A stretch of DNA of 64,000 nt from Aphrocallistes beatrix. Taxonomy: Eukaryota > Porifera > Hexactinellida > Sceptrulophora > Aphrocallistidae. Shown in pieces: positions 38,853 through 50,317 of the stretch; the stretch's first letter is position 1, and each line of letters starts with the position of its first letter. The notes beneath the pieces were generated by a model, which saw only the letters and a program-made list of their open reading frames with translations, ran no database searches and was not told the DNA's origin. The stretch is from contig OY725496.1 in NCBI GenBank assembly GCA_963281255.1, forward strand, positions 930,001 through 994,000. The letters are read 5' to 3'. The position numbers were made by a program, and so were the translations under genes.

Positions 38853-39164
38853 TCTATTCAACTGGAAGATTCTAATAGGATAGTATTATGAATGAATAAG
38901 AGTCACGTAAGGCTATTTATAATGGGACAGTTCACCAGTAACTCAGAGATCAGGTTACGAATGGTTATAATTAACAATTATATTCTATTTTATAATTACT
39001 TTGGATATTCAACAAATTCACATTTCAGATCTGTATCTCATAGGATAGCGAAAGAGGATATCTTCGATTTGTTCATTGTAGTTTTAGGGATTATTTCCAA
39101 TTTGTAGTGTATAATTTTACTATGATAGACAATAATTGTGGTTCAAACATTAGATTTTTGTAAA

Positions 39165-39685
39165 TAGGTTTAGTGCAAAATCGAAAATTTAGAAGTTCGA
39201 GTTGTATTATCACCTAATAGGAAGTAGTCCATTGCCTATCAAACACGATCAAATTTGAAGATCTAGTTACTACAGTTTGCACGAAATGGCCCAAACTGAC
39301 CAAAATGCTTTACCATAGCAACGCGGGAATGTAACAACATTCTATTGAAAAATTCTAAATTTTTCAAATCAACTTGTACTAATCTGGGTTCAACACAAAA
39401 ATCATACTTTAATACCATTTAGAAATAGGGTTAAAACAGCTTAGAAAATCGCTAAATTGTCCTTATAATGACCTGTTGCCGCAATGATATGATGACTAAT
39501 CGAAATTTTTCCAACGGATATATGTACTTTGATACCATGTTTATATATGCTGGTAATACATTCTTAATGCCTATTCTGCATGGTTAACGATTTTGGGCTA
39601 ATCGTGTATTAATCCATTCGGCTACTACTTCATCCCTAGTCCATGATTTTCAGTCTACTGTGAGGCATTATTAGAGTAGGTTATG
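39165..39685. mobile_element. Half copy of the P-type palindromic MITE
   Basis: Corresponds to one arm of the palindromes at 28214 and 30738 (CCTAATAGGAAGTAG, CCATAGCAACGCGGGAATGT, ACCATGTTTATATATGCTGG, ending GTAGGTTATG). The other arm is missing; diverged. Confidence 0.6.
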
Positions 39686-39717
39686 CCTTACTATTAAACT
39701 TGATTAATATTTGTATT

Positions 39718-39860
39718 TCGTCTGAGGTCAGAACTTAGTGGGACGATAGCCAAAAGACTCTCACATGCCAAAATCAGCTTTCTGTGCTCGGCAGTTTCTT
39801 CAATCAATTCGTTACATATATATATTCTTACTATTAAAACTCGATTAATGTGTATATATA
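39718..39860 (-). repeat. Family A fragment with outer terminus
   Basis: TCTGAGGTCAGAACTTAGTG to CAATCAATTCGTTAC, then a CTTACTATTAAAACTCGATT terminus. Right third only. Confidence 0.6.
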
Positions 39861-40104
39861 TGTGTGTGCCACAGCCTACGTAACTATAGCCTGTTCACGG
39901 TACGAATTCTACCTCACCATGGATTACTTCAAGTGGATTTTGTAAACAAACCATGATGTCTGAAATAAATTTGACTATGATAAAACGCAGTGTATAATAT
40001 AGGATAAGTATCATTGTTAGTTGATATTGTATTACCTACAATATTTCAACATTTTCATCCTAATTCCTAATTTATTCATCCACACGTACATTTTCCTTAG
40101 CAGT

Positions 40105-40376
40105 ATGCCAAATAGGTGTAGTGTAGCCAACTGCTGGTCCAATTACGACGGCACTGATTACGTTCCAGTGTTTGAAATGTTGAATCATTGGTCCAAGGAA
40201 ATCAAGATGAATGGCGAAGGTTTCTTCATAAAGATGATGCATGGAAATTGGCGAGAGTCTTCATCTGTGCGAGATATTTCTGTGACGAGGATACACTACT
40301 TCACTTTGATATTCCCCAGGGTGACGGTACAGTGAAGAAAGTTTCCAGGAAACCTGGTCTTCGGAAATCTTCCTAA
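40105..40376 (+). pseudogene. THAP-domain remnant
   Basis: ATG 40105 starts MPNRCSVANCWSNYDGTDYV, then PVFEM, HWSKEI. A one-base deletion near 40207 shifts the frame and the match goes on as DEWRRFLHKDD, RVFICARYFCDED and a basic tail VKKVSRKPGLRKS. This is a nearly whole THAP domain (C-x4-C, conserved P and W, C-x2-H-F), but the last zinc ligand is Y instead of H. Downstream (40445-40550) an acidic stretch EEDEAMGEYGAGDMEEF is open. It resembles the first exon of the P-type element at 8537 and is probably an old relative. No transposase core follows. Confidence 0.7.
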
Positions 40377-40587
40377 TCTTCCTAATTGTTCTTCATATTT
40401 AAGTGTGAATTGGGACTCCCAATTTTCATACATACTGAAAAAGCAGCCGAACAAGTAAGCGAGGAAGACGAGGCTATGGGAGAGTATGGAGCTGGTGATA
40501 TGGAGGAGTTTAGGGATGGTTTAAATAGTTTATTGTGGTGAGAGTGCTTAAAACAAATTCAGCTGAATGTATGCGAACATCTGATCT

Positions 40588-40662
40588 CAGTCAGGGTGAC
40601 TTATTGTGAGTCACCAGGGGACTAAAAAATCTGTTCATAATAGAGATACTTCATATTATAAC
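40588..40662. mobile_element. Left end of pogo-like MITE 2
   Basis: CAGTCAGGGTGACTTATTGT and the following 50 bp match 34385-34569; the right half is missing. Confidence 0.65.
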
Positions 40663-40669
40663 TGGAGAG

Positions 40670-41220
40670 ACCCACTAAATGAAATTTTATTTCATTCTAT
40701 TTTGAAAATTTTAATTTGATTTTTTTTAGTGATTTAGTATTAATATTAATCTAAGTGTATATGAGGATCAAAGTTTTTCGATTTTTCAACCTCGAACCCT
40801 CCAAAAGTACATTATGATTAATGAAAAATAGTATACTTTATTCTCCATTTCATCAACATTTCAATATTGGACAAACAAAGGAGTTAAATTTTTTTAGGCT
40901 AAAGGTATTGGTAAGAAGGGGTAAATATGATTTAATTAATGTATAATAGGGTTGAAATCTATGATCTATTGAGCCCAATTTTTGATAAATTGCTAAGAAT
41001 CAAAATGGGAGACGGATTTGGCTAAAAAATATTGAAAAAACCCGCTAAAATCAGAGATCAACAATATTCCAATATATTTTTCAATAAATCAACTTAATAA
41101 TGGGTAAATTCACCGATGACAAGTTACCAAATATCACTAAGAACCTGAATTAAAAGTGATATCATTCAAATATACGCATGTGTCCTTGAGAAAAAAATGT
41201 AGACGTAACGGCTTCGTCAA
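40670..41220. other. No gene recognised
   Basis: AT-rich, no frame or repeat recognised. Confidence 0.35.
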
Positions 41221-41224
41221 ATAA

Positions 41225-41590
41225 GTGATAGGTTGCTTGATCCTTGAACGCCCCCTAGAAAAGGGTTCCTGGCCGTCGTTGCAAAAGGTTACTTTCTACT
41301 ACAATAATCTGGACAACGCGTCGAGTAAAATATCTCTACACAAGTTGGCGTTTGGCCGTCAGCCGAGATCACCAATCGATATGCTCATTAGCACTGGAAA
41401 TACTCCAACAAAGGTTACAGGGTCAGCCAGTATGTATATCGAAACAATAGTAAAGAAGAGGCAAGAATTGAGTGAAATTGCACGAGAAAACAAGGAGTGC
41501 ACCCAATCGGGGGCTAAGAATAAGTATGATAAAGGCAAGAAATATCCAACATCCAACATAACCATGGGAGATTGGGTCATGATTAATTAA
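41225..41590 (+). pseudogene. Ty3/gypsy integrase C-terminal fragment
   Basis: 121 codons: the end of an integrase core and start of its C-terminal domain, with YNN-x-D, LHKLAFGRQPRSPIDMLIS (the H-x-x-L-x-F-G-R-x-P motif), a K/R-rich helix and ITMGDWVMI (the G-D-x-V-x-I strand). No upstream reverse transcriptase. Open but without its own start, truncated directly by a family A repeat on the right. A decayed LTR-retrotransposon remnant. Confidence 0.72.
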
Positions 41591-41597
41591 TATGAAG

Positions 41598-41774
41598 GAC
41601 TTGACAAATTTTGTGATTTTTCGTGCGATATCGATTATAACAGTAGGACAGACATATTTAGAGATGTTATCTCCCTTATAATCAATAAATGTGACCCCAG
41701 GCACCCAAAGGGCGCCTCCGGCGGACATAAAGTCCGCCAGCCGCGCAGCACAAGCAAGCGAAGCGCGCTTGTAA
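41598..41774 (+). repeat. Family A, right part
   Basis: GACAAATTTTGTGATTTTTC to CAAGCGAAGCGCGCTTGT; the hairpin is shortened (GGCGGACATAAAGTCCGCC). Confidence 0.75.
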
Positions 41775-42044
41775 TAATAATATTCACTCCTACATTTCCT
41801 TATATGGTCATAACTAATAACAGCGTTGGAATGACTTGATTGTTTGAATAATAATTCAATAATTAAATTAATAACACAACATGAAGCAAAGGACCAACTT
41901 GAGGATTAGAAATTATAATTCTTGTTCGAGACACCGCGTATATGCAGTGGCGACTCGAGATATTTGAATTTAGGGAAAAATTAATACTACTGTCCTAGAA
42001 TTAGATGACCTGGGTTAATGCAGCAGATGGAGGATTCTGAGCAA

Positions 42045-42175
42045 GAGAAGAGAGCAATTAAGAGGGACTAAGGGGCAGATCACCTTCAAATTTTCGAATT
42101 TTAGACGCTGAAATATCGATCTAAAGCTATTCTAACCATCCATGGAGTAATAAATTCGGTCTAATTCATATTATT
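42045..42175. repeat. Family C fragment
   Basis: GACTAAGGGGCAGATC to TAAATTCGGTCTAA, matching the first third of 23177-23565. Diverged. Confidence 0.4.
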
Positions 42176-42498
42176 ATTCAATAATTTTAATGCATAGATT
42201 CAATACAAAAGTAGAAAGCAACTTTATAACTTTATTTGGGAACATGGAGCTCCACGTCCCCGTAGAATCGCTAATGCGTTTGTGCAGGGATGTATTGAGA
42301 AGGAAGAACACCGTTACCTTACTTTAACTTCCAGAGGGAAGGCGGGGTAACGCAAGGGCGATTCTGTTATATTGCTTTAATTTAGCTTATTTCTGGGGTA
42401 CTGCTGTGCACATTTATGAAGGAATCATTCAGCTTTGACTGAGGGCACATCTCTGCAAATTTATTAACCATTAGACATAAGAATACCTCCCTGATTAT

Positions 42499-42990
42499 AT
42501 GCTCAAACAATCGTTCCCTCCCGTTAAAGAGGTGTCAAAATATATGATCTACATGATAGCATTGCTCCTATTCACCTCCAGCACTTGTCCCGGAGGCTTA
42601 GATCCATTAGCCAATGTGAGTGTCACAATCTCAGCGAATTTAGGGAACTCAACATGGTCCAATATGACCAGAGGTCGATTTACACCGGACACTGTCTTGT
42701 ATATGATTCGAGGCTGGGAGTTGGAATTAGAGTCACAGCAGCCGCTGATAGTAGGAGTTAGTAGCTGTAGTTCATTCAGATCATGTACTGCTTCTGATTG
42801 GCTGAGAGAGAATGTTGGACTGAGTTTAGAAAGGTTTCTGCTTCCTGATTGGTTCACGCATGTGTCTATTTTGACAGCTGTTTCCTCTGGAATGTGTTGG
42901 TGTCACACAGATTATCTCTGTGATTTAGTAACACCTAATCAGATTCATCTTGAAGATAGTGACGTAGCTGTTGATATGGAATGTAATTAG
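42499..42990 (+). CDS. Putative small secreted Cys-rich protein
   Basis: 163 codons, not recognised as any family. [18 protein letters not shown] at residues 16-33 looks like a signal peptide, so ATG 42544 may be the true start. The mature part has N-glycosylation sites (NVS, NST, NMT), eight cysteines after the signal ([19 protein letters not shown]) and W/L-rich segments, and ends DVAVDMECN. The 3' flank (43165-43235) matches the DNA that follows block X at 4700-4765, so it sits in the place of block X in an NHL unit. It may be a first exon. Coding status rests on the frame and signal peptide only. Confidence 0.45.
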   Translation: MLKQSFPPVKEVSKYMIYMIALLLFTSSTCPGGLDPLANVSVTISANLGNSTWSNMTRGRFTPDTVLYMIRGWELELESQQPLIVGVSSCSSFRSCTASDWLRENVGLSLERFLLPDWFTHVSILTAVSSGMCWCHTDYLCDLVTPNQIHLEDSDVAVDMECN

Positions 42991-43249
42991 GCTATGGGAC
43001 ATAATAGTTGGAGAAGTAAATAGGGATATAAAATTCAGAAAATGTTTTCAAAATTTTGCTTTTAAATGAGAGAAATTTCCCTTTTGGAAACAATATTTGA
43101 AGAGTTTTAAGGTCACTTATTGACTTGGCTTGACTCATAAAGGAAAAAAAATTCAAATTAAAAAAGGAGACAACACTATCAATGCTACACTCTATCATTC
43201 ATGGTGATAGAAGTCAGACATAGTTATGTGACCTTTGTTCATTTTGAAC

Positions 43250-43671
43250 CAGTGGCGGCGCCAGGGGGGGCACCAATTTCCGACAGGAATACATGCGTCA
43301 TTCATTTGTCCATGCCTTTACACTATTTACTAGGCTTCTATTATATCGATAAACAGGTTTCTCTAATTCAATAGTGTACACCAATATTTAAGTGTAATAA
43401 AATAACAATAAGTGTAAGAAAATAACATAATCGTCCCGAATCAACTTGGAGGGCATCGTGGATGACTTCGCAAAACTAGGAAATCGTAGAATCGCACTTA
43501 TACTATAAGTACGTATTTATAATTACATACAAATATAAATAAATCAATTGTTGCTACAAATGTCTTTAATGATTAGTTCTCATTGGCGGGTAATCTGTAC
43601 CCAAAAAATTTTGGTACCCCACTGGAAATGATTTGTGCCCCCCCAGTGGCGGCGTCCTGGCGCCGCCTCTG
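43250..43671. mobile_element. hAT-like MITE 2 (422 bp)
   Basis: Ends CAGTGGCGGCGCCAGG / complement (15 of 16) and an exact 8-bp duplication TTTTGAAC at 43242-43249 and 43672-43679. A second, internal CAGTGGCGGCG lies near the right end. Non-coding. Confidence 0.88.
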
Positions 43672-43789
43672 TTTTGAACTAATGAAAAAATGATAAATTC
43701 TCTTTCTATACAAAGAGATAGAGATCAATTTTAATTTGGAACTCAGTAAGAAACAAGCAAATAATTACACAAACATCACCTAGACAAGA

Positions 43790-44285
43790 GCTAAATTCGT
43801 TTTTGGTGTCAAGACAGAAGAAGAAGGGTTTAGTTAACTGCATTCCCACACCACGTGCGTATCTTATATCCGGGATGATTAAATATATGCACACAAGGAG
43901 AATCCTCTGAACTAAGTACGTACATCTCTTCTGTCGTTAATTTTACTTCACAAGGTCTGTGCATGGATGGATGTGTCACCTCTCTTATCGGATGTAGAGA
44001 GCTATCCAGGATTTGAATTCTGTTGTTCTCTGCTTCAGCTATGTACACATATCCATTATAAGAGATTGAGAGTTGGCGGGGTTCATTAAACTGTCCGATA
44101 CCAGATAACCTCTGCTCCCTAGCCTAGCCACCAGACGGAAGTCAGCCTCTATCTTCAAGTGAAACACAGCGTGTACCCACCAGTCCGTTACATACAGGTT
44201 GTTTCAGTGTATGGCGATACCATATAATGATTCAATGTGCTCGTGGGTGTAACTATTTAGGTACTAACCCGATTCTGAAAATATA
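43790..44285 (-). pseudogene. NHL gene fragment
   Basis: Contains the blades VYIAD-like (MYIAEAENNRIQILDSSLHP), REVTHPSMHRP and TTEEMYVLSS plus the following KNEF-type end, in two frames. A deletion near 43852 and an extra base near 44106 break it. It ends abruptly at the GC-rich end of family A (44287). Confidence 0.68.
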
Positions 44286-44286
44286 G

Positions 44287-44329
44287 TGTCCGAAAGCCGC
44301 GGAGCGCAAGCAAGCGAAGCGCGCTTGTT
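44287..44329 (+). repeat. Family A/B GC-rich end only
   Basis: GTGTCCGAAAGCCGCGGAGC to GAAGCGCGCTTGT; a 43-bp fragment joined to the NHL remnant. Confidence 0.6.
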
Positions 44330-44567
44330 AATCAATAAAATCAAAGCTAACTTTAATTTTAAATCCTTCAGGCTAATACTGCATTTGAATATCTTTTGTA
44401 AAAGGTGTAAATTTCTTTGAAATATTGCACCCACGTTCCAATGTCTATGCATAACATTCTATATACTAAGGCAATGGCAGTCACCAAAAAACTTGTACCA
44501 TGGATTGGTTAAATACTCCAATCCTAAAACCGCTGATTAAATAACTATTATTATCAACTACACAGGA

Positions 44568-45600
44568 TGTCTCAAAATTATTGACCTATTGTATTTCTAT
44601 CCAAAAAATATTAGAATAGAGAGATATATGATCGGTCATTTGGATATATAATTTCCATCTAGTTTAATACAAGATTTTATCCTCTCGGGCATTCCATCTA
44701 TCAGAGCTTGTAGATAATTTGGTTTTATGGATGGACCAGGCCGATTCGAGCTGTATTTTTAGGTCACAAATACTTTTGGCGGTGTCCATCTTGTTTAGCT
44801 CTTCCTGAAGATATCCCCACAGGTTCTCAATTGGGTTTAAGTCAGGAGAGTTGCCTGGCCATTGTGGTTTATCCGAAAAGTTAGTTAGGTTCCTCTTGCA
44901 CCAATCTTGGTTTTTTTTTGGATGTGTGAGCAGGGGCGCCGTCCTGCATAAAAACAGCTTTTGACATGTTTTTGAGCATTTTTCTAACCAAAACAGATCC
45001 ATTTTCACGGGTTCTGTGAAGAGTCTCCAAACAGGACTTTGCCAGGATTTCATCTATGTAGTAGGCTGTATTTACTGTTTGTTTGGGAGGGATGAAGTGC
45101 AATTTAGAGATCGCTCGAAAGCTCATCATCCCTCAAACGATAAATTTCGGAGGAAATTTTACAGTTTCCTGTGGGATGATATTTGAGCCATCTCTTGCTC
45201 AAATCCTGTCATTTTGACGATTTGTGGGATGAAATAGCTCAAATGAAGACTCATCAGACCAAAGGATGTTTCTCCAGTCAGCGACAGCCCAGTTCTCCCT
45301 TGTCAGACAGAAATTTAATCTGTTTTCTCTCTGTTTTGAGGAAAGTTTGGGCTGTTTTGGTCGCTTATAGGGTCAAACTTGCAAATCCTTTCTCAAATAG
45401 CGATGGACAGTGTCTTTCGAGACAGGTACACCGTACACATGTCCTCGTAATTTGTGTAGCGATTAATCGCGTAGATTTGTGTCGCTTTCCCAGAGATTTT
45501 GCGATCATGATCTTAGACCGCTGATTCAGTTTTTTTGTCCTTCCAGCCTCCTTCCTATGCTGAAGATCTTTTGAACAATTGTATCTTGCCCATCATCTTC
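44568..45600 (-). pseudogene. Tc1-like transposase/element remnant
   Basis: Minus-strand coding in pieces: from about 45530 HTH parts with frameshifts, 45129-44881 AYYIDEILAKSCLETLH, VFMQDGAPAHTSK, then after a shift in an A-run (44915) NLTNFSDKPQWPGNSPDLNP and IENLWGYLQEEL to 44664. The catalytic D of QDGAPAH and E of SPDLNPIEN are present. The left end ACAGGATGTCTCAAAATTAT (44568) is a plausible inverted-repeat end; I could not find its partner. A lineage separate from the 17.9 kb Tc1. Confidence 0.8.
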
Positions 45601-45669
45601 GAACTGTTCTAATATCCTTCTTGAGTTATTTCTTAAGTAATGTAATTATTATAGAATCATGCATACATA

Positions 45670-46144
45670 CACTCCCATACCAAAAGTATTTGTACACCTC
45701 AAAATTTTCCATCAAATAGTTGTAAAACTAATCTATTTATGAAGTCAACAACATTTAATCTGTAGCAAATACACTAATTTTTATTTTAAATTAGTTTTCT
45801 TCAAATTCAAATTATGAACCTTATAAGTTCTCAATTCAATTACTCTCCTTCAAACATAAATATTTGAACATTTACTTCACTGTGCAACATGCCATAAATT
45901 AATGCCACTATACATGATGGCGTTAGTGGCACTAGGTGTCACGGGTTAAAAATATTTAACTTATAAATAGAATAATTGAGTTGAAAGACTATAAAATGAG
46001 TAAATCGAGTGTGTAGATTTTGAATTTTAAGCCAAATTTAGTCAAACTGTTACTGATTTGTACTATTGACTCCAAAAATAGATACGATTTGTACAATTTG
46101 TATGGGAATTATTGGGGTAGACGAATACTTTTGGTAGGGCAGTG
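45670..46144. mobile_element. Tc1-type MITE (475 bp)
   Basis: Ends CACTCCCATACCAAAAGTAT... and complement GAATACTTTTGGTAGGGCAG(TG), TA on both sides. Related partial copies: 62096-62400, and right ends at 7990-8025, 36240-36275 and 56340-56390. Confidence 0.78.
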
Positions 46145-46149
46145 TACTC

Positions 46150-46840
46150 AAGTTAGGTAGAAACAATTGACTGAATTTAAGAGACTAAAAAGTGTTTACC
46201 TTCCCCAAATTTAGTGAATGCAATCCTCGTTACTACAAAAACGTGGGCATAAGTACCTTTTTTCATTCGAATAAGTACAATTTATCTAAACGTGTTCCAA
46301 ATTAACATCGAAAGCCTGCTGGATGTCAGCTTGGAAAGGCAAAATGTAATTTTGGCCCTTAAGGTTTTCCATTAGTCAACTTTAGCCGGACTGTTAGTTT
46401 ATATAATGGAAAACAACAGTGTAGACAAGAACCAAACTGTTGAGTTCTTGAAATACATCAATTATGCTTAGAAAATGTTCAACGCGAATTGGGTATGGAA
46501 GAATAGTCGTTTAACGACGATGTATCTGCACCCTCAGCAGAAATTTAAAACTTTTATTCTGGCTCTTCCTGTACTAATATTATTCATTAGGCATGTGCTA
46601 CTATGGGACTAGAACATTGTACACTTCTAATAAAGTTAAGACCTATATATAATGCACTAGTATTGGAACGAGAGAATAGTAAATTTGCTAGATTCAAGAA
46701 CTAATTTAATATATTCTTTGTTTATTTAGTCGACTTCACATGCTGTAGAAGTCCAGAATGTGTTACTATATCCTATTGAAAGACTGGAGTGTGATTGTTC
46801 CTTATTACTTGTAGAAGTAAATTGTTCCCTTATGATGCCT
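46150..46840. other. No gene recognised
   Basis: AT-rich, nothing recognised. Confidence 0.35.
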
Positions 46841-46844
46841 CAAG

Positions 46845-46960
46845 TCTCAGGTCTCAAGTCAAGTCAAGTCAAGTCTCTCTCAAGCTAAGTCTAGTCTGTC
46901 CCTCAAGCTAAGTCAAGTCTCTCTCAAGCTAAGTCAAGTTTATCTCTCAAGTCTCAATAT
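46845..46960. repeat. Tandem repeat AAGCTAAGTCAAGTCTCTCTC
   Basis: Five to six imperfect units of 10-23 bp built from TCAAGTC and CTCTCTCAAGCTAAG. Confidence 0.7.
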
Positions 46961-46999
46961 TGTGATTAACTATTCTTTTGATATTTTGTATTTATTAAG

Positions 47000-48640
47000 T
47001 ATTAATTAATTCGACTATGTGCATTAAAAACCAATTAATATATCCCATTTCAATTGTTCTGATATAATAGTTAGTTTGCCAGGGTGGGTTGAATGCCTAA
47101 ATTGATGGAAAATTGAAATATCTACAATATCAAAATTATTGGTTTTGAAGTATTTAACCAATCCATGGTACCAATTTTTTGGTGACTGCCATTGCCTTAG
47201 TATATAGAATGCTATGATTGATGATTTAAGCATATTCCAACTAAATTTTGGGAAAAATGGCAAAAATACACTGAAAATCCACAAATTTCCATGAGGCCCC
47301 TAACCCCGAATATTTTGAGATAATTGTGAAAAATAATTCATATTCTTAGCACTACGAAGTATAACCCATCAGTTTAGAATGAATAAAGATATTCTAAAAA
47401 GTATATTAGGAAGCTAGAACGAAAGTCTACGACTTTACTGGAATAGCTTCACAATTTACACGATCTGGGCAAAAGTTAATCTACATCCGGAAACAATAGG
47501 ATATCGTGAAAATTGATGGTAGAGCAATAATAAATCAAAATATAAAAAATTATAAGTCAAAAGGTGTAGAGAACATTTTTAGTGTGCTAATATTTATGAA
47601 ATAAATAACCAAATATTAAATAAAGGGTTGATTGACTATGCAAAATTTATACTAAATAGTTGTGGTTTACCAATAATTCCCATCCAGTACTTCATCTCTA
47701 GTCCAAAATTTGAGGTTGATACCAGAGGCCTTATATTGAGTAGGTGACTTTGTTTATTAAGTAGCCGATTTAGATTACCTTACATTCGAAAGTAATTTTT
47801 AGCATTAATGAATTTAATCAGTAGTCGTGGTTGGTGTGGGAATTCAGGTTTAGACAGCCGTAGATTTGAGTAGGAATTCTCAACAGGTTTATCGATGAGC
47901 AAAACACGGGCCCCCTTCCCTAGATTAATTAATAGTTTGACTCAAAAATACATATATAAAAAATGTGAATGATAGTGCAGCTCCATTAAGTGGCTCGAAG
48001 GAACGTGAAATATGAATATCGGAATACATCGGAAAATACTCATTTTGTAGTATTCGAAGTGTGAAAATGGAAAATACCCTATATTAGCTGTTGAGAACTC
48101 ACTTCTAGCTTAAATAACAAAAAATCCGAAAGTGTGAAAATATGTATATACATATGTAGTAACTCATAAAATACTCAGATTATTACTTGCAAAATTCGGA
48201 TTCGACAAGATGAAATACCATACATTAGTCGTTGAGATCTTACTTATATCTTTAAAAGCTTTGCAATGGAGGTGTTAAAATATGATTATACACTTATAGA
48301 AACCGGAAGTGATGAGATAATATTGCGAAAGAATATTGAGGGTGCAAATCTACACCATAATAGGATCCTGCATATGAAATTTGGTAAAAATCGGGCTTTT
48401 TGATTTTGCAGTAGCGCGTGTACGGACATACATGCATACATACATACGGATGAATAGGATACTCCATCCATACTATAAGGGAATCTGCATACAGGAGCTG
48501 CACTAAAAATGACTAGACTAGCGGTTATACTTAATGTCATTAAATTTTTCTGTCTCCCACATTTATTGGGAAGAAACGAGGATCTCATTATGGTGATGTC
48601 AAACTTTGCTCACTTGCTCAATTTATTTGAAAATATCTGA
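47000..48640. other. No gene recognised
   Basis: No convincing gene. 47150-47215 is an inverted copy of 44455-44515. A GTATGTATGCATGTA-like patch lies near 48430. Confidence 0.35.
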
Positions 48641-48644
48641 TATA

Positions 48645-49589
48645 TTAATACGCTAGGATTTTTCGTTTGTTTGTTTGGTTGTCCGAATTGATTGAAAAAT
48701 TGGCAAGTCGTAGAGATATGAAAATTGGTATGAAGCTGTCAAATGATATGACTACGATCAAGTTCTAAGATCTAAGCGAAATTTCAACACCTCTTCAAAA
48801 AAAAATGGAAAACAATTTTTCACAACTTTTCTATAAAATATATATGGCTTACACCAGTGGTCTTCAAACTGGGGTACGCGAGGCTTCTCATGGGGGTACG
48901 CGAGCTCTCTTTGAGACGAGTCTGTTAAGTATGTTATATCTCATTCAACCATAATTTCTCCTTACTTGGGGGTACGCGTAAAGTTCAAAAAATAGCCAGG
49001 GGGTACGCTGGGAAAAAAGTTTGAAGACCACTGGCTTACACTATCACAATAAAAGTCACTGTACGACACTACAATAGATTGTCATTGCAATTAATACTTC
49101 AAAGTCACAACTTATGTTTGATATCTTAAATGTTTTATAGTGTATAGCAATAAAAAAGATGTGCATATTTTCACACCTTTATATACATATTTTCACATCA
49201 TTTGACGAATTTTGAAAATTATGCTAGAAACTTGCTTCCAAGGGGTGACATGGGTTTTTTTAGGGGTGTAGGTTTCAAAAATCATATTTTCAGATCGATA
49301 TGATAAATTATTTGTTTACTATTGTTTACAATAGATATATAAAGTAAACAAATTACAAAATTAGGCTAGAGACACTTACTCTCAACGGTTGACATGGATT
49401 TTCAGGGGTGTAGATTTCAAATATCATATTTTCAGATCTATATGATAAATTATTTGTTAACCTTTGTTTAAAATATTTATATAAATTAACAAAATATGCT
49501 GGATTGAGTAATTCCAGGCGTCAGCAGGGCGACTGGCGGACATGAAGTGTCCGCAAGCCGCGCAGCGCAAGCAAGCGAAGCGCGATTGT
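48645..49589 (+). repeat. Repeat family B, longest copy
   Basis: Starts TATTAATACGCTAGGATTTT, GTCCGAATTGATTG, two 130-bp tandem units (GGGTGACATGGG and GGTTGACATGG), and the GC-rich end GCAAGCAAGCGAAGCGCGAT. A hAT MITE (48855-49033) is nested inside. Confidence 0.78.
48855..49033. mobile_element. hAT-like MITE 3 (179 bp)
   Basis: Ends CAGTGGTCTTCAAACT / AGTTTGAAGACCACTG are perfect; exact 8-bp duplication GCTTACAC at 48847-48854 and 49034-49041. Interior has GGGGTACGCG repeated four times. Confidence 0.93.
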
Positions 49590-49864
49590 TTTATTAAAAC
49601 ATTAACATGGAGTTTAAACTACATCAAAATAGAATACTGTGAGAATTTGATACAATTTGTGTTAAGATTGATAAAAAAATATAAATTGATAATAATACAG
49701 TGTACTACTCAAATGGGATTACTCATGAATCCAAAATTATCCAAATTCTAAGAGATAATAAGTTACTGATTTAGAAGATTTCAAATCAAATACCCATTTC
49801 AAAGTTTAAGATATTCCATGTGAGCCACATTTTGGAACTTGTGTTTTGCTTTAGCCAATCTACA

Positions 49865-50180
49865 GATGGTCAAGTTTTGGAAAATTGAATAAAACCTGAG
49901 GGGCCAAGAGCTAGCGAAGCGAGTGACGTTAAGATCTGGGGGACTTGATCCTAGAAATTTCTTTAAATCTTAGAAGCTCAAATATCGATATACAGCTGTT
50001 GTTGATACCTAGCGGAAAATAAATCTCGTACTATATTGTAAGAAAAATGTAATTGGGATATATATTTAGACTCAATTACCATAATTTTGGGGTTAGTTGT
50101 AACCTATAAGTTTGTGTGGAGTCCTGCCATACCACAGCTTCCTCCACTGTTCCATTGCCCATCACCACGGCCCCCACAGG
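49865..50180. repeat. Family C, second copy
   Basis: Colinear with 23177-23540 (AAGTTTTGGAAAAT, ATATCGATATACAGCT, GTAATTGGGATATA, AGTCCTGCCATACCACAGCT). The inverted ends are incomplete. Confidence 0.6.
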
Positions 50181-50317
50181 TTCCGTTTAAATGCATTTCC
50201 CATATGTAATAGACCCAATTTGGTACAATTTGGATTTGAAACAATATAATGTCCCGTCCCGGAAATTAGGCATGCCCTCTCGCTGGTCTCGCAAGGATGT
50301 GTTCTCATTACTATTCA

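Noticed and set aside
45245-45260. CTCATCAG at 45.25 kb as a hammerhead core
   Set aside because: It is part of the Tc1 transposase remnant; no GAAAC half next to it.
48286-48588. Minus-strand frames of 100 and 69 codons
   Set aside because: Overlapping, without motifs, in part over a TACATACATGCA-like simple repeat.
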